Source: CAYVTZ01 sp964454685 (GTDB lineage: Bacteria; Bacillota; Clostridia; Christensenellales; Christensenellaceae). From it: a stretch of 64,000 bases of DNA. The translations under genes were made by a program, and so were the position numbers. Under the pieces are notes generated by a model. That model was not told the origin of the DNA. It searched no databases and was given only the letters and a program-made list of their open reading frames with translations. Every line of letters begins with the position of its first letter. Position 1 is the first letter of the stretch. The DNA is taken from positions 39,821 to 103,820 of the forward strand of contig CAYVTZ010000008.1 in assembly GCA_964454685.1 (NCBI GenBank). The letters are read 5' to 3'. Below, in pieces: positions 25,230-33,350 of this stretch.

Positions 25230-25804
25230 TTCTTCCTCCTGATAATGTCTACCATCCATTCACTTTGCGGGCAGGGGATGCCATACAGAGCCATCGCCTG
25301 CGCCGCGCCTTGTATCGCAGTCCAAAACGCTGCCGAAAGCGCCAGCGGGTCACCGTCGCGGATGCTGCCGTCCGCCTGCCCCGCCATAATCAAGGGCACC
25401 GTCGCATGAAAATAATTCATCTCGCCCATGATTTCTCGCGCACTTGCCGGTGTCTCGTAGCTGGAAAACGCGTGGTTCATCAGCACAAACATCTTCGCCG
25501 TAAAGGCGCTCTCTCGCATAGCCCCTAAAATCATCTCACTCGCCTGCTCAAAAAATTGAATGGGCGCAACGTTGCCGAGCGTCTGAAACACGGATTCCGG
25601 ACCCTGCTTTCCAATCTCCACCAAAGCACCATATAAATGCTCCTTCGATTCAAAATAGTGAAACAGCAAACCTACGCTCATGCCCGCTGCTTGCGCAATA
25701 TCACTGATTTTGGTTGCCGCATATCCTTTCTGGATAAATAAATCCAGCGCTACATCCAAAATCTGCTTACGTCTCTGTTCTTTTTGTTCTATTCGTTTAT
25801 TCAT
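25226..25804 (-). CDS. TetR/AcrR-family transcriptional regulator
   Basis: A 192-residue regulator. The N-terminal TetR helix-turn-helix covers residues about 10-55 (RRKQILDVALDLFIQKGYAA, then TKISDIAQAAGMSVGLLFHY, then FESKEHLYGAL). The C-terminal ligand domain is divergent, as is usual. It is coupled by an ATGA overlap to the CrtI-like gene and has its own consensus promoter with a palindrome over the -10 box, so it very likely represses its own two-gene operon. Confidence 0.9.
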   Translation of the reverse strand: MNKRIEQKEQRRKQILDVALDLFIQKGYAATKISDIAQAAGMSVGLLFHYFESKEHLYGALVEIGKQGPESVFQTLGNVAPIQFFEQASEMILGAMRESAFTAKMFVLMNHAFSSYETPASAREIMGEMNYFHATVPLIMAGQADGSIRDGDPLALSAAFWTAIQGAAQAMALYGIPCPQSEWMVDIIRRKK

Positions 25805-25822
25805 TTCGTTAAATTACCATTC

Positions 25823-25840
25823 ATTGAATTATTATTCAAT
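25823..25840. promoter_or_regulatory. Palindromic TetR operator overlapping the -10 region
   Basis: ATTGAATTATTATTCAAT consists of two seven-base inverted arms with a four-base centre. It overlaps the -10 box at 25839-25844 and covers the predicted start, 19 bases before the TetR start codon. This is the expected place for autorepression. Confidence 0.75.
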
Positions 25841-25867
25841 TATATATGCGATTTCCATTGTTGTCAA
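25839..25867 (-). promoter_or_regulatory. Consensus promoter of the TetR / CrtI-like operon
   Basis: Minus strand: -35 TTGACA at 25867-25862, a 17-base spacer, and -10 TATAAT at 25844-25839, a perfect sigma-A match, kept in check by the overlapping operator. Confidence 0.9.
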
Positions 25868-25967
25868 GTAGTAAACTTGCGCAAAGCAAAGCTTCTTTTC
25901 CATCTTCCTGTCTGCACTCTTGCTTTCAATTTGCTTCTGTGCTTTTGCGTTACCAACTTGCGCACAA

Positions 25968-25994
25968 TAAAAAAAGGCACGATCCTTCGTACCT
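25968..25994 (-). terminator. Intrinsic terminator of the envelope-glycan operon
   Basis: AGGTACGA pairs with TCGTGCCT around a four-base loop, followed by a run of seven T residues on the minus strand. It lies 57 bases past the stop of the synthase gene. Confidence 0.85.
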
Positions 25995-26050
25995 CTTATA
26001 CCTTTCCCACAGCCCTCTCACATTACGCCCGCCTAGCAAGAAAGCGATTG

Positions 26051-27085
26051 TTATTCTAAAATGTCCTCTTCCATCAGCGCATCCCCCCGCCGCAGCGATC
26101 GCACTGCGCACTTGCCCAGAACATTTTCCCATTCCTTTGGCTGTATCCCCACATTGGGACGAATCACGCACAGATTTTCACCCGTCAGCTTCTCCCCCTG
26201 TGCAATGTCACGCTTCGCAAAGATAGAGCGCCGAAATACCTTGCTTGCCTCCTCGCGTTGCGTCAGCTCGTATGTCGCGCTTCCGCGAATGGTCGCCGCT
26301 TGATTCACCGCCGTCACCATCTCCGCAAATTCGTGCGGCTCCATCGAAAATGCACTGTCCGGATTGTCAATTTCTCTGCTGAGGCAAAAATGCTTTTCGA
26401 TCACACATGCCCCCAGCGAAACCGCTACCACCGGCGCACAGCACCCCATCGAATGATCGGAAAATCCGACCTTCACGCCAAATCGTTTCGCCATGTCGGC
26501 CATCACCGCCAAATTAATATCCTCAAAGTGCGCGGGATATTCGCTCGTGCACTTGAGTAAAATCACTTCTCCGCTTCCGTTCTGTCTCAGCGTGTCCACC
26601 GCCTCGCCAATCTCCTGCACATTGCCCATCCCGGTGGAAAGCAGCACCGGCTTGCCTGTGCGCGCAATGTATCGAAGCAGCGGCAAATCGGTCAGTTCGT
26701 AGGATGCCACCTTGTACATCTGCACCCCCAGTTGCTCTAAAAAGTCTACCGACGAAGCATCAAACGGCGTAGACAAAAAATCCAGCCCACAGCGTTGCGC
26801 CTCCTGCATGATCTGTTCCTGCCACTCCCACGGCAGTGATGCCTGCGCATATAGATTGAACAGCGTATATCCATCCCACAGCCCGCCTTTGATCTTGAAA
26901 TGCACTTGATCACAGTCCAGCGTCATGGTGTCCGCCGTATAGGTCTGAACCTTGATGCAGTCCGCACCCGCATCCTTCGCCGCCCGCACGATGTCCAGCG
27001 CATATTTCAGCTTTCCGGCGTGATTCGCGGACATTTCCGCAATCGTGTAAACCCCGCCCCGATCAATTTTTTTCAGCAACGTCAT
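26051..27085 (-). CDS. Nonulosonic acid synthase (pseudaminic acid synthase-like, NeuB/PseI family)
   Basis: A 344-residue enzyme that would condense phosphoenolpyruvate with a six-carbon amino sugar. It has the NeuB barrel signature (YTIAEMSANHAGKLKYALDI, KVQTYTADTMTL, KVASYELTDLPLL, LLKCTSEYPAHFED, VGFSDHSMG, VIEKHFCLSR) and a C-terminal SAF/antifreeze-like domain (VFRRSIFAKRDIAQGEKLT). The NPDSAFSMEPHEF segment follows the PseI pattern rather than the NeuB one (GPDHkaSLEP). ATG 27085 is chosen because AAAGGA lies eight bases before it; ATG 27091 would be too close. No other pseudaminate or sialate genes are in view. It is last in the operon with GlmM, GlmS and a membrane protein. Confidence 0.85.
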   Translation of the reverse strand: MTLLKKIDRGGVYTIAEMSANHAGKLKYALDIVRAAKDAGADCIKVQTYTADTMTLDCDQVHFKIKGGLWDGYTLFNLYAQASLPWEWQEQIMQEAQRCGLDFLSTPFDASSVDFLEQLGVQMYKVASYELTDLPLLRYIARTGKPVLLSTGMGNVQEIGEAVDTLRQNGSGEVILLKCTSEYPAHFEDINLAVMADMAKRFGVKVGFSDHSMGCCAPVVAVSLGACVIEKHFCLSREIDNPDSAFSMEPHEFAEMVTAVNQAATIRGSATYELTQREEASKVFRRSIFAKRDIAQGEKLTGENLCVIRPNVGIQPKEWENVLGKCAVRSLRRGDALMEEDILE

Positions 27086-27168
27086 GTCCATCGTCCTTTC
27101 TTCATGCTCAAACCTTTTCAGTTTTTCAAAAATATCGGTGTGCTTTCTGTCTTCCCTGATTGGCCGCA

Positions 27169-29196
27169 CTATTTCTGCAATCCATATACCCACACCGCAT
27201 CGTTTTGAAACACCACCTGCGCATCGTCCAGCAAAAAGTTCGGCGTAGTCGCCGCCGTGGTAATCATGTAATCCACACCCTCCGCCGCAAGCTGCTCCAC
27301 CGCCTGCGCATCGCCGTTGTAGGCACGCGTCACCGTGTCCAGCCGCTGCGCAATTCTCTCCTCGAAATCCGCCTCATAGGCATTCGCGTAAAAATATCCT
27401 TCCAAATACATCTGCCGCTCCGCAAACGCGCTGTAATAATAATACCGCGCAAAATACGGTTCTTGGTTGGGCGCAAAATAGAAGCGGTCGCCCGCTACAA
27501 TCGCGTCCCGCGGCGTATTGTCTCGAATCCATATCATCGCCTCATATTCCCCCACAGCAATGCTGTCCGTGGGCGACATAGAAAGTGCGTAATCCTTCAA
27601 ACGCTGCAAGTTCTTCTGCGCGACACAAATCCCCTGCCACACGGCAAACACCATCGCCGCAATCATCACGCCAAACCAAATCTTTTTTGCAAGCGAGGAT
27701 AGCGCGCACTGTTTGTTGTGCAATGTCTTTCCTGCATAAAAAATCGCAAACACCGCAAAGGGCAGCGTTGCTTCCACAAACAACACATTGGAATATCCGG
27801 GCTGCATCAGCAAGGTCGCCGCGCCAATCCCCGAGAGGATCGCACCCAGTAAAAACACCAACACAAGCTGCCGCTCAACGAATTTTTTGTTCCACACCAA
27901 CGCACAAATGCACAATACGATCGCCAGCATCTGCAACGGATATTGCTGTGCCAAAAAAATAGGATATGCCAAAAGGCTCGCAACCCCGCCCGAAAGCCCT
28001 GCCGCCTTCATTGCGCCGAAGTACGCCGGCTCGTATGCAAACAGCGGCGTAAACAGCTCGATGGACAGCGCATTGTAGGTGTGCGTTCCCATTACCAGTA
28101 ACGCAAACAACGCCCCCGTCATAGCGAGCGTCAGGATGCCCAATCCCAGCATCTTTAAAACCTGCTTGCGCCGCAGTATCCACACCAGCGCCAGCAGCCC
28201 CACGCCGCCCAGCAGCACTGCCGTAAACAGCGTTTTTGTGCCCAACGAAACCGCCAGTAAAATCAAATAACCCCACAACTCGCCACGCCAAAACGGTTTG
28301 CTCTCGATGTCCGCGCAATAGCGCAAAAACATTGCCGCAGCAGCAGCCGTCATGCCCAGTGAAAACAGCGAGGTATACATATTCCACGCCATATGCTCCA
28401 AAAATACCGCGCTCGCAAAGACGCATACCGCAACCGCAATCGCCTTGAGCAAGCCCGTTTTCAAAAATTGTGAAAACAGCAGCCAAAGCCCCGCCGCATA
28501 AACCACGATTTGCAAAATTCCCAGCAGCTTGAACATCAGCGTAAACGCACTGATACCCAGCACATTTTGGAACACCGCCAAAAACACATTCGTAAAGAAG
28601 TGATAGGAAAAAGTCAATCCATAGATGTGCAGATCCTGCACCGGCAAGCCATTTGCGATGGAGGTGAGATTTCCCGCATTCCATAGCATGTCCTGATAAT
28701 AGGTGTAGGCAGGGCGCACCTGCGCATCCGGCAGGCGCACCGCACGTAAGCACACGAAAAAGATAAGCACCAGCAACGCGCATAACAGCAGCGTAAACAC
28801 CCAGTTTTCACTTTCCTTGCTTTGCAGCGCGCGTACGCGATCACGCCGCTTCCACAGCCAAAAAACGCTCATCGCCGCCACAATGCACAAGCATGCCGTC
28901 AAAAACTGCGCTCCGCCCAGCGCGTAACAAAGATAGTATTGCGCAATCACCAGCGCTATGCCGGTCAGATATCCCACCAGCACCTGCATCAGCCATGTCT
29001 TTTGAGGCAGCAGGCGCAACGAAAGCGCAAAGCCGGGCAGCAGTACAAGCGCCACCTGCGTCAGCAGAAACATCGCGCTGTCTTGTAACGGCAAATCCGC
29101 ATATCGGTCACTTAATATCAGAAAAAGCACAACCGCTGCCGCCAGCAGAGCAATCCACCAGCGGTTTTGCAGCCGCACCGGTTTGTGTTTTGTCAT
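27169..29196 (-). CDS. Polytopic membrane protein, GT-C glycosyltransferase-like
   Basis: A 675-residue membrane protein with about 12-13 hydrophobic helices between residues 12 and 525 and a soluble C-terminal domain of about 130 residues (VGEYEAMIWIRDNTPRDAIV; YMITTAATTPNFLLDDAQVV). This arrangement is typical of GT-C fold, polyprenyl-phosphate-sugar dependent glycosyltransferases and YfhO-like proteins, with the catalytic loop outside. A likely early extracytoplasmic loop is RAVRLPDAQVRPAYTYYQDM. The start overlaps the glmS stop by four bases. Its place between amino-sugar synthesis and a nonulosonate synthase suggests work on surface glycans. The fold assignment is from topology, not from a clear motif. 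Confidence 0.65.
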   Translation of the reverse strand: MTKHKPVRLQNRWWIALLAAAVVLFLILSDRYADLPLQDSAMFLLTQVALVLLPGFALSLRLLPQKTWLMQVLVGYLTGIALVIAQYYLCYALGGAQFLTACLCIVAAMSVFWLWKRRDRVRALQSKESENWVFTLLLCALLVLIFFVCLRAVRLPDAQVRPAYTYYQDMLWNAGNLTSIANGLPVQDLHIYGLTFSYHFFTNVFLAVFQNVLGISAFTLMFKLLGILQIVVYAAGLWLLFSQFLKTGLLKAIAVAVCVFASAVFLEHMAWNMYTSLFSLGMTAAAAAMFLRYCADIESKPFWRGELWGYLILLAVSLGTKTLFTAVLLGGVGLLALVWILRRKQVLKMLGLGILTLAMTGALFALLVMGTHTYNALSIELFTPLFAYEPAYFGAMKAAGLSGGVASLLAYPIFLAQQYPLQMLAIVLCICALVWNKKFVERQLVLVFLLGAILSGIGAATLLMQPGYSNVLFVEATLPFAVFAIFYAGKTLHNKQCALSSLAKKIWFGVMIAAMVFAVWQGICVAQKNLQRLKDYALSMSPTDSIAVGEYEAMIWIRDNTPRDAIVAGDRFYFAPNQEPYFARYYYYSAFAERQMYLEGYFYANAYEADFEERIAQRLDTVTRAYNGDAQAVEQLAAEGVDYMITTAATTPNFLLDDAQVVFQNDAVWVYGLQK

Positions 29197-31019
29197 TCCA
29201 CCGTCACGCTCTTTGCGAGGTTACGCGGCTTATCCACATCGCAGCCCTTCTGCACTGCCATGTAATAAGCAAAGGTTTGCATGGGTACCATCGCCGGAAT
29301 GGTCGCCATGCAGTCGATGCCATCCGGCACCAGCACCAGCTTGTCGGCAATGTCCGCAACCAATTCCTTATATTTCTCCTGCGTAATCACCATCACCACT
29401 GCGCCGCGCGCCTTCACTTCTTTGACATTACTCACGCATTTTTCCAGCAGATCACCCTGCGTCAAAATCGCTACCACCAACGTGCCCTTTTCAATCAACG
29501 CAATCGTGCCGTGCTTCAGCTCGCCGCCAGCATACGCTTCCGAGTGAATGTAGCTGATTTCCTTGAGCTTCAGCGATCCTTCCATCGCCAACGCATAGTC
29601 CAAACCGCGTCCGATGTAAAATACGCTGTGCTCGGTAAAGTGCTCGTAAGCAAACTTCTGCAACAGCTCCTGCTTCTCCATCATCTGCGCCGCTTTGTCA
29701 CCCATGGTTTGCAGCTCCGCAACGTAGGATTTATATTTTTCCTCATCCAGCATTCCTTGTGCATACGCAAGCTGAAAGCAGAACATATACAGCGCCATCA
29801 ACTGTGTGGTGTATGCCTTGGTGGATGCAACGGCAATCTCCAGTCCCGCGCGCGTATAAAACACGCCGTCCGCCTCGCGTGCCACAGAGGAACCCACCAC
29901 ATTGGTGATCGCCATTACATACGCACCACGTTGTTTTGCCTCACGCAGCGCCGCAATCGTGTCCGCCGTTTCGCCGGACTGACTCACCACAATCACAAAC
30001 GTATCCTGGTCTAAAATCGGATTTTTATACCGGAATTCCGAAGCGATCTCCACCTCCACCGGCACACGCGCCAGACGCTCAATCATATATTTTCCCATGT
30101 ACGATGCGTGATATGCAGTACCACAGGCAATAATCGTTATTTTTTTGATGTTTTTCATCACATCGTCTGTCACGCCCGTCTCGTCAAAGGAGATTTTGCC
30201 ATCTTGAACGCGCGGATTCAGCGTGTCTGCCAGCGCGCGCGGCTGCTCCTCAATTTCCTTGATCATAAAATGCGGATACCCCGCCTTTTCAGCCTGCGAA
30301 ATGTCCCATTCCACTGTGAAAACATCACGCTGAATGGGCATCAGCATGGAATCATAAAGCTTCACGCGGTCCTTGCGCACCACCGCGATCTCGTTGTTCT
30401 CCAAAAAGTAAATGTCACGCGTGTATTCCAAAATCGCCGGAATATCAGATGCTATGAGGTTTTCACCCTTTCCTACGCCCACCACCAGCGGGCTGTCCTT
30501 GCGCACGCACACGATCTCGTCCGGAAAGCTTTCGGAAATCACCGCCAGTGCATAGCTGCCACGCAACATCCCGATCACCTTGGAAACCGCCGACTTCAAA
30601 TCCCCTTCCAAAAAGTGATTGATTAGATGCGCGATCACTTCCGTGTCCGTCTCCGAGCGGAAATCCACACCCTTTTGGGTCAGCCACTCGCGCAGCTGCA
30701 TATAGTTTTCAATGATACCATTGTGCACAATGGCAAGATTCCCCGGCATATCAATATGCGGATGCGCATTCTGCCGATTGGGTTCTCCGTGCGTTGCCCA
30801 ACGCGTATGTCCGATGCCGATTGTGTTCGCTGTTTTCTCGTCCTTCACCAGCGTCGCAAGCTCACTCAATCTGCCCTTTTCCTTGACCACATTCAGTTTG
30901 CCGTCCTTCAGGAAAGCAACTCCCGCGCTGTCATACCCGCGGTACTCCAGCTTACTTAATCCCCCGATTAAAACGGGAATGACTTCTCTCTCACCAATAT
31001 AGCCGACAATTCCACACAT
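29193..31019 (-). CDS. glmS: Glutamine--fructose-6-phosphate aminotransferase (isomerising)
   Basis: A 608-residue GlmS, the usual length. It starts MCGIVGYIGE, with Cys2 (Cys1 after Met removal) as the glutaminase nucleophile, and contains GHTRWATHG and the N-terminal amidotransferase core. Two SIS domains follow, with ACGTAYHASYMGKYMIE and VSQSGETADTIAALREAK, and it ends in the conserved KPRNLAKSVTVE. It makes glucosamine 6-phosphate for peptidoglycan and glycans. AGGAG precedes the ATG. No glmS ribozyme is expected, because the gene is internal to an operon 27 bases after glmM. Confidence 0.97.
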   Translation of the reverse strand: MCGIVGYIGEREVIPVLIGGLSKLEYRGYDSAGVAFLKDGKLNVVKEKGRLSELATLVKDEKTANTIGIGHTRWATHGEPNRQNAHPHIDMPGNLAIVHNGIIENYMQLREWLTQKGVDFRSETDTEVIAHLINHFLEGDLKSAVSKVIGMLRGSYALAVISESFPDEIVCVRKDSPLVVGVGKGENLIASDIPAILEYTRDIYFLENNEIAVVRKDRVKLYDSMLMPIQRDVFTVEWDISQAEKAGYPHFMIKEIEEQPRALADTLNPRVQDGKISFDETGVTDDVMKNIKKITIIACGTAYHASYMGKYMIERLARVPVEVEIASEFRYKNPILDQDTFVIVVSQSGETADTIAALREAKQRGAYVMAITNVVGSSVAREADGVFYTRAGLEIAVASTKAYTTQLMALYMFCFQLAYAQGMLDEEKYKSYVAELQTMGDKAAQMMEKQELLQKFAYEHFTEHSVFYIGRGLDYALAMEGSLKLKEISYIHSEAYAGGELKHGTIALIEKGTLVVAILTQGDLLEKCVSNVKEVKARGAVVMVITQEKYKELVADIADKLVLVPDGIDCMATIPAMVPMQTFAYYMAVQKGCDVDKPRNLAKSVTVE

Positions 31020-31046
31020 TTTTTGTATTCTCCTTCGGATTCACCC

Positions 31047-32393
31047 TTATCCCAGTTTCTTCTCAATTAACTTCGCCACAGACACGGCGTGCTTTTCAAT
31101 CGCCACTTGATTTTTACCCTCAATCATCACACGCACCAGCGGCTCGGTGCCCGACGTACGAATCAATACGCGCCCCTGCCCGCTAAATTCCTTCTCCACC
31201 GCTGCAATCGCAGCGCAAATTTCTTCATCGTCCTGATATTTTTTCTTGTTTTCTTCCTTGACCGTCGCGTTCACCAGCACCTGCGGATACACCTGTATCT
31301 TGCGTGCCAAACGCGCCAGCGGCTTGTCCTCACGCCGCATCACCGCCGCAAGTGCCACGCCGGAAATAATGCCATCCCCCGTGGTGTTGAAGTCGTGGAA
31401 AATAATATGTCCCGATTGTTCACCGCCAAAGTTGTAGCCGTTTGCTACCATTTCTTCCAGCACATAACGATCGCCCACTGCCGCACGAACCATTTTAATG
31501 CCTTGATCCTTCAGCGTCGCTTCCACGCCCATGTTGCTCATCACCGTTGTCACTACGGTGTCCTTTGACAACATTCCGCGCTTTTTCATGTCTGTCGCAC
31601 AAATGGAGATGATCTTGTCACCGTCCACAATGCCGCCATGCTCGTCCACCGCAATCAGTCGATCCGCGTCGCCGTCAAAGGCAAGCCCCAAATCCGCACC
31701 CAATTCTGAAACCAGTCTGGAAAGCTGATCCGGATGTGTCGATCCACAGTTTTCATTGATGTTCATGCCATCCGGCAGATTGTAATACGGAATCACCTCC
31801 GCACCCAGCATCTTAAAGACCCACGGTGCCACCTCGCTTGCCGCGCCGTTTGCACAGTCCAGCACCACCTTCATGCCGTCCAGCCGCACGTCCGTGGTCT
31901 CCATCACAAAATCAATGTAATCCTGCGTCGCTTTCTTGAGGTGCACACATCGCCCGATGCGTTTACCCGTCTGCAACGGCACTTCCTCGGCATTGTCCAA
32001 AATAATGGATTCGATGCGATCCTCAATCTCGTCCGCCAGTTTGTAACCTTGTGAATTGAAAAATTTAATTCCGTTGTATTCAAAGGAATTGTGTGAAGCG
32101 GAAATCATAATGCCCGCATCAAAGTTCAAGTGCCGTGTCAGATAGGCAACCGCCGCCGTGGGCAGCACCCGCGTCACCACCGCCTCCGCGCCGGCCGAGC
32201 AAATGCCCGCTACAATCGCCGACTCCAGCATATCGCCGGAAACACGCGAGTCCTTCCCGATGAGTATTTTTGCCTTATGCACTTCCGATGTCAGGCAATA
32301 CGCGCCCGCGCGTCCCAAATCATAGGCGAGCTGTGAGGTCAACAGCCCGTTTGCAATGCCGCGTACCCCGTCCGTACCGAATAATTTCCCCAT
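31047..32393 (-). CDS. glmM: Phosphoglucosamine mutase
   Basis: A 448-residue alpha-phosphohexomutase. It begins KLFGTDGVRGIAN, carries the active phosphoserine loop MISASHNSFEYNGIKFF, the metal loop LAFDGDADRLIAVDE, the sugar loop FGGEQSGHIIF and the phosphate-binding loop RTSGTEPLVRVMIEG. It interconverts glucosamine 6- and 1-phosphate and sits directly before glmS, so amino-sugar supply is coordinated. AAAGGAG precedes the ATG. Confidence 0.97.
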   Translation of the reverse strand: MGKLFGTDGVRGIANGLLTSQLAYDLGRAGAYCLTSEVHKAKILIGKDSRVSGDMLESAIVAGICSAGAEAVVTRVLPTAAVAYLTRHLNFDAGIMISASHNSFEYNGIKFFNSQGYKLADEIEDRIESIILDNAEEVPLQTGKRIGRCVHLKKATQDYIDFVMETTDVRLDGMKVVLDCANGAASEVAPWVFKMLGAEVIPYYNLPDGMNINENCGSTHPDQLSRLVSELGADLGLAFDGDADRLIAVDEHGGIVDGDKIISICATDMKKRGMLSKDTVVTTVMSNMGVEATLKDQGIKMVRAAVGDRYVLEEMVANGYNFGGEQSGHIIFHDFNTTGDGIISGVALAAVMRREDKPLARLARKIQVYPQVLVNATVKEENKKKYQDDEEICAAIAAVEKEFSGQGRVLIRTSGTEPLVRVMIEGKNQVAIEKHAVSVAKLIEKKLG

Positions 32394-32431
32394 TCACTTC
32401 TCCTTTAGTCTTTGCGGCGCTTCACGCGCCG

Positions 32432-33349
32432 TTATTTTTTCTCGCCCGCCGCAGCAATCGCATTTTCCCCTGCAATCGCCCCGTCCGCACACGCCGTCAC
32501 CACCTGCCGCAATGCTTTCCTGCGGATATCTCCCGCGCAAAACACCCGCGAAAGGTTGGTTTTACAGCTTTCATCGGAAAGGATGTATCCTTCCCCGTCC
32601 AGTTCCACCTGCCCATGCAGCAGTTCGGTTTGCGGTTGTCTGCCGATGGCAATGAATATGCCGTTCGCCGCGATCTCCCGCCGTTCGCCGCTGCTCGTAT
32701 GTTCTACTATCACGCCGGATACGGAAAAATCTCCCAAAATTTCCTGCACGGTGGATTCCAGCACCAATTCTACATTGTCAAGCGCGCAGAGTTCATCCAC
32801 CAATACACTCTGCGCACGGAATGTGTCACGCCGATGCACGACCCAAACCTTCTCGCACAGCCGCGCCAAATAAATGGCGTCCTCTACCGCAGAATTTCCT
32901 CCACCCACCATCACAACACTTTTATTCCTGAAAAAAGCGCCGTCGCAGGTCGCGCAATAGGAAACGCCGCTTCCCGTCAAGCGCTCCTCCCCCGGTACGC
33001 CCAGCTTGCGCGCATACGCACCCATCGCCAGCACAACGCACTGCGCCTCATATTGATCCTGCATCCCGACGATCACCTTCGGGTTTTCCGTCAGCCGCAT
33101 CTGCACCGCTTGATCGGTAACAATCTGCACCCCTTGATTTACGGTTTGCTGGCGCATCTGTGCTGCCAGCACCGCGCCTTCCACTTCCTCGGCAAATCCG
33201 GGATAATTGCCCATCACCGATGTCGTCGCCACTTGTCCGCCGACAAACTGATGTTCCAGCACCGCCACATCCAGTCCGCCGCGCGCCGCATAAATCGCCG
33301 CCGTCAACCCCGCGGGGCCGCCGCCAACAATAACCAAATCTTTCTTCAT
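32432..33349 (-). CDS. trxB: Thioredoxin-disulfide reductase
   Basis: A 305-residue low-molecular-weight flavoprotein with the FAD motif VIVGGGPAGLTAAIYAARGG, redox site CATCDG, NADPH motif VGGGNSAVEDAIYLA and the C-terminal FAD motif VFCAGDIRRKALRQVVTACA. It reduces thioredoxin with NADPH. It follows the carboxypeptidase gene by one base, with its ribosome site inside that gene's tail. No thioredoxin gene is next to it. Confidence 0.94.
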   Translation of the reverse strand: MKKDLVIVGGGPAGLTAAIYAARGGLDVAVLEHQFVGGQVATTSVMGNYPGFAEEVEGAVLAAQMRQQTVNQGVQIVTDQAVQMRLTENPKVIVGMQDQYEAQCVVLAMGAYARKLGVPGEERLTGSGVSYCATCDGAFFRNKSVVMVGGGNSAVEDAIYLARLCEKVWVVHRRDTFRAQSVLVDELCALDNVELVLESTVQEILGDFSVSGVIVEHTSSGERREIAANGIFIAIGRQPQTELLHGQVELDGEGYILSDESCKTNLSRVFCAGDIRRKALRQVVTACADGAIAGENAIAAAGEKK

Positions 33350-33350
33350 G

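Noticed and set aside
31020..31046. Possible glmS ribozyme
   Set aside because: Only 27 bases separate glmM and glmS, too few for the ribozyme.
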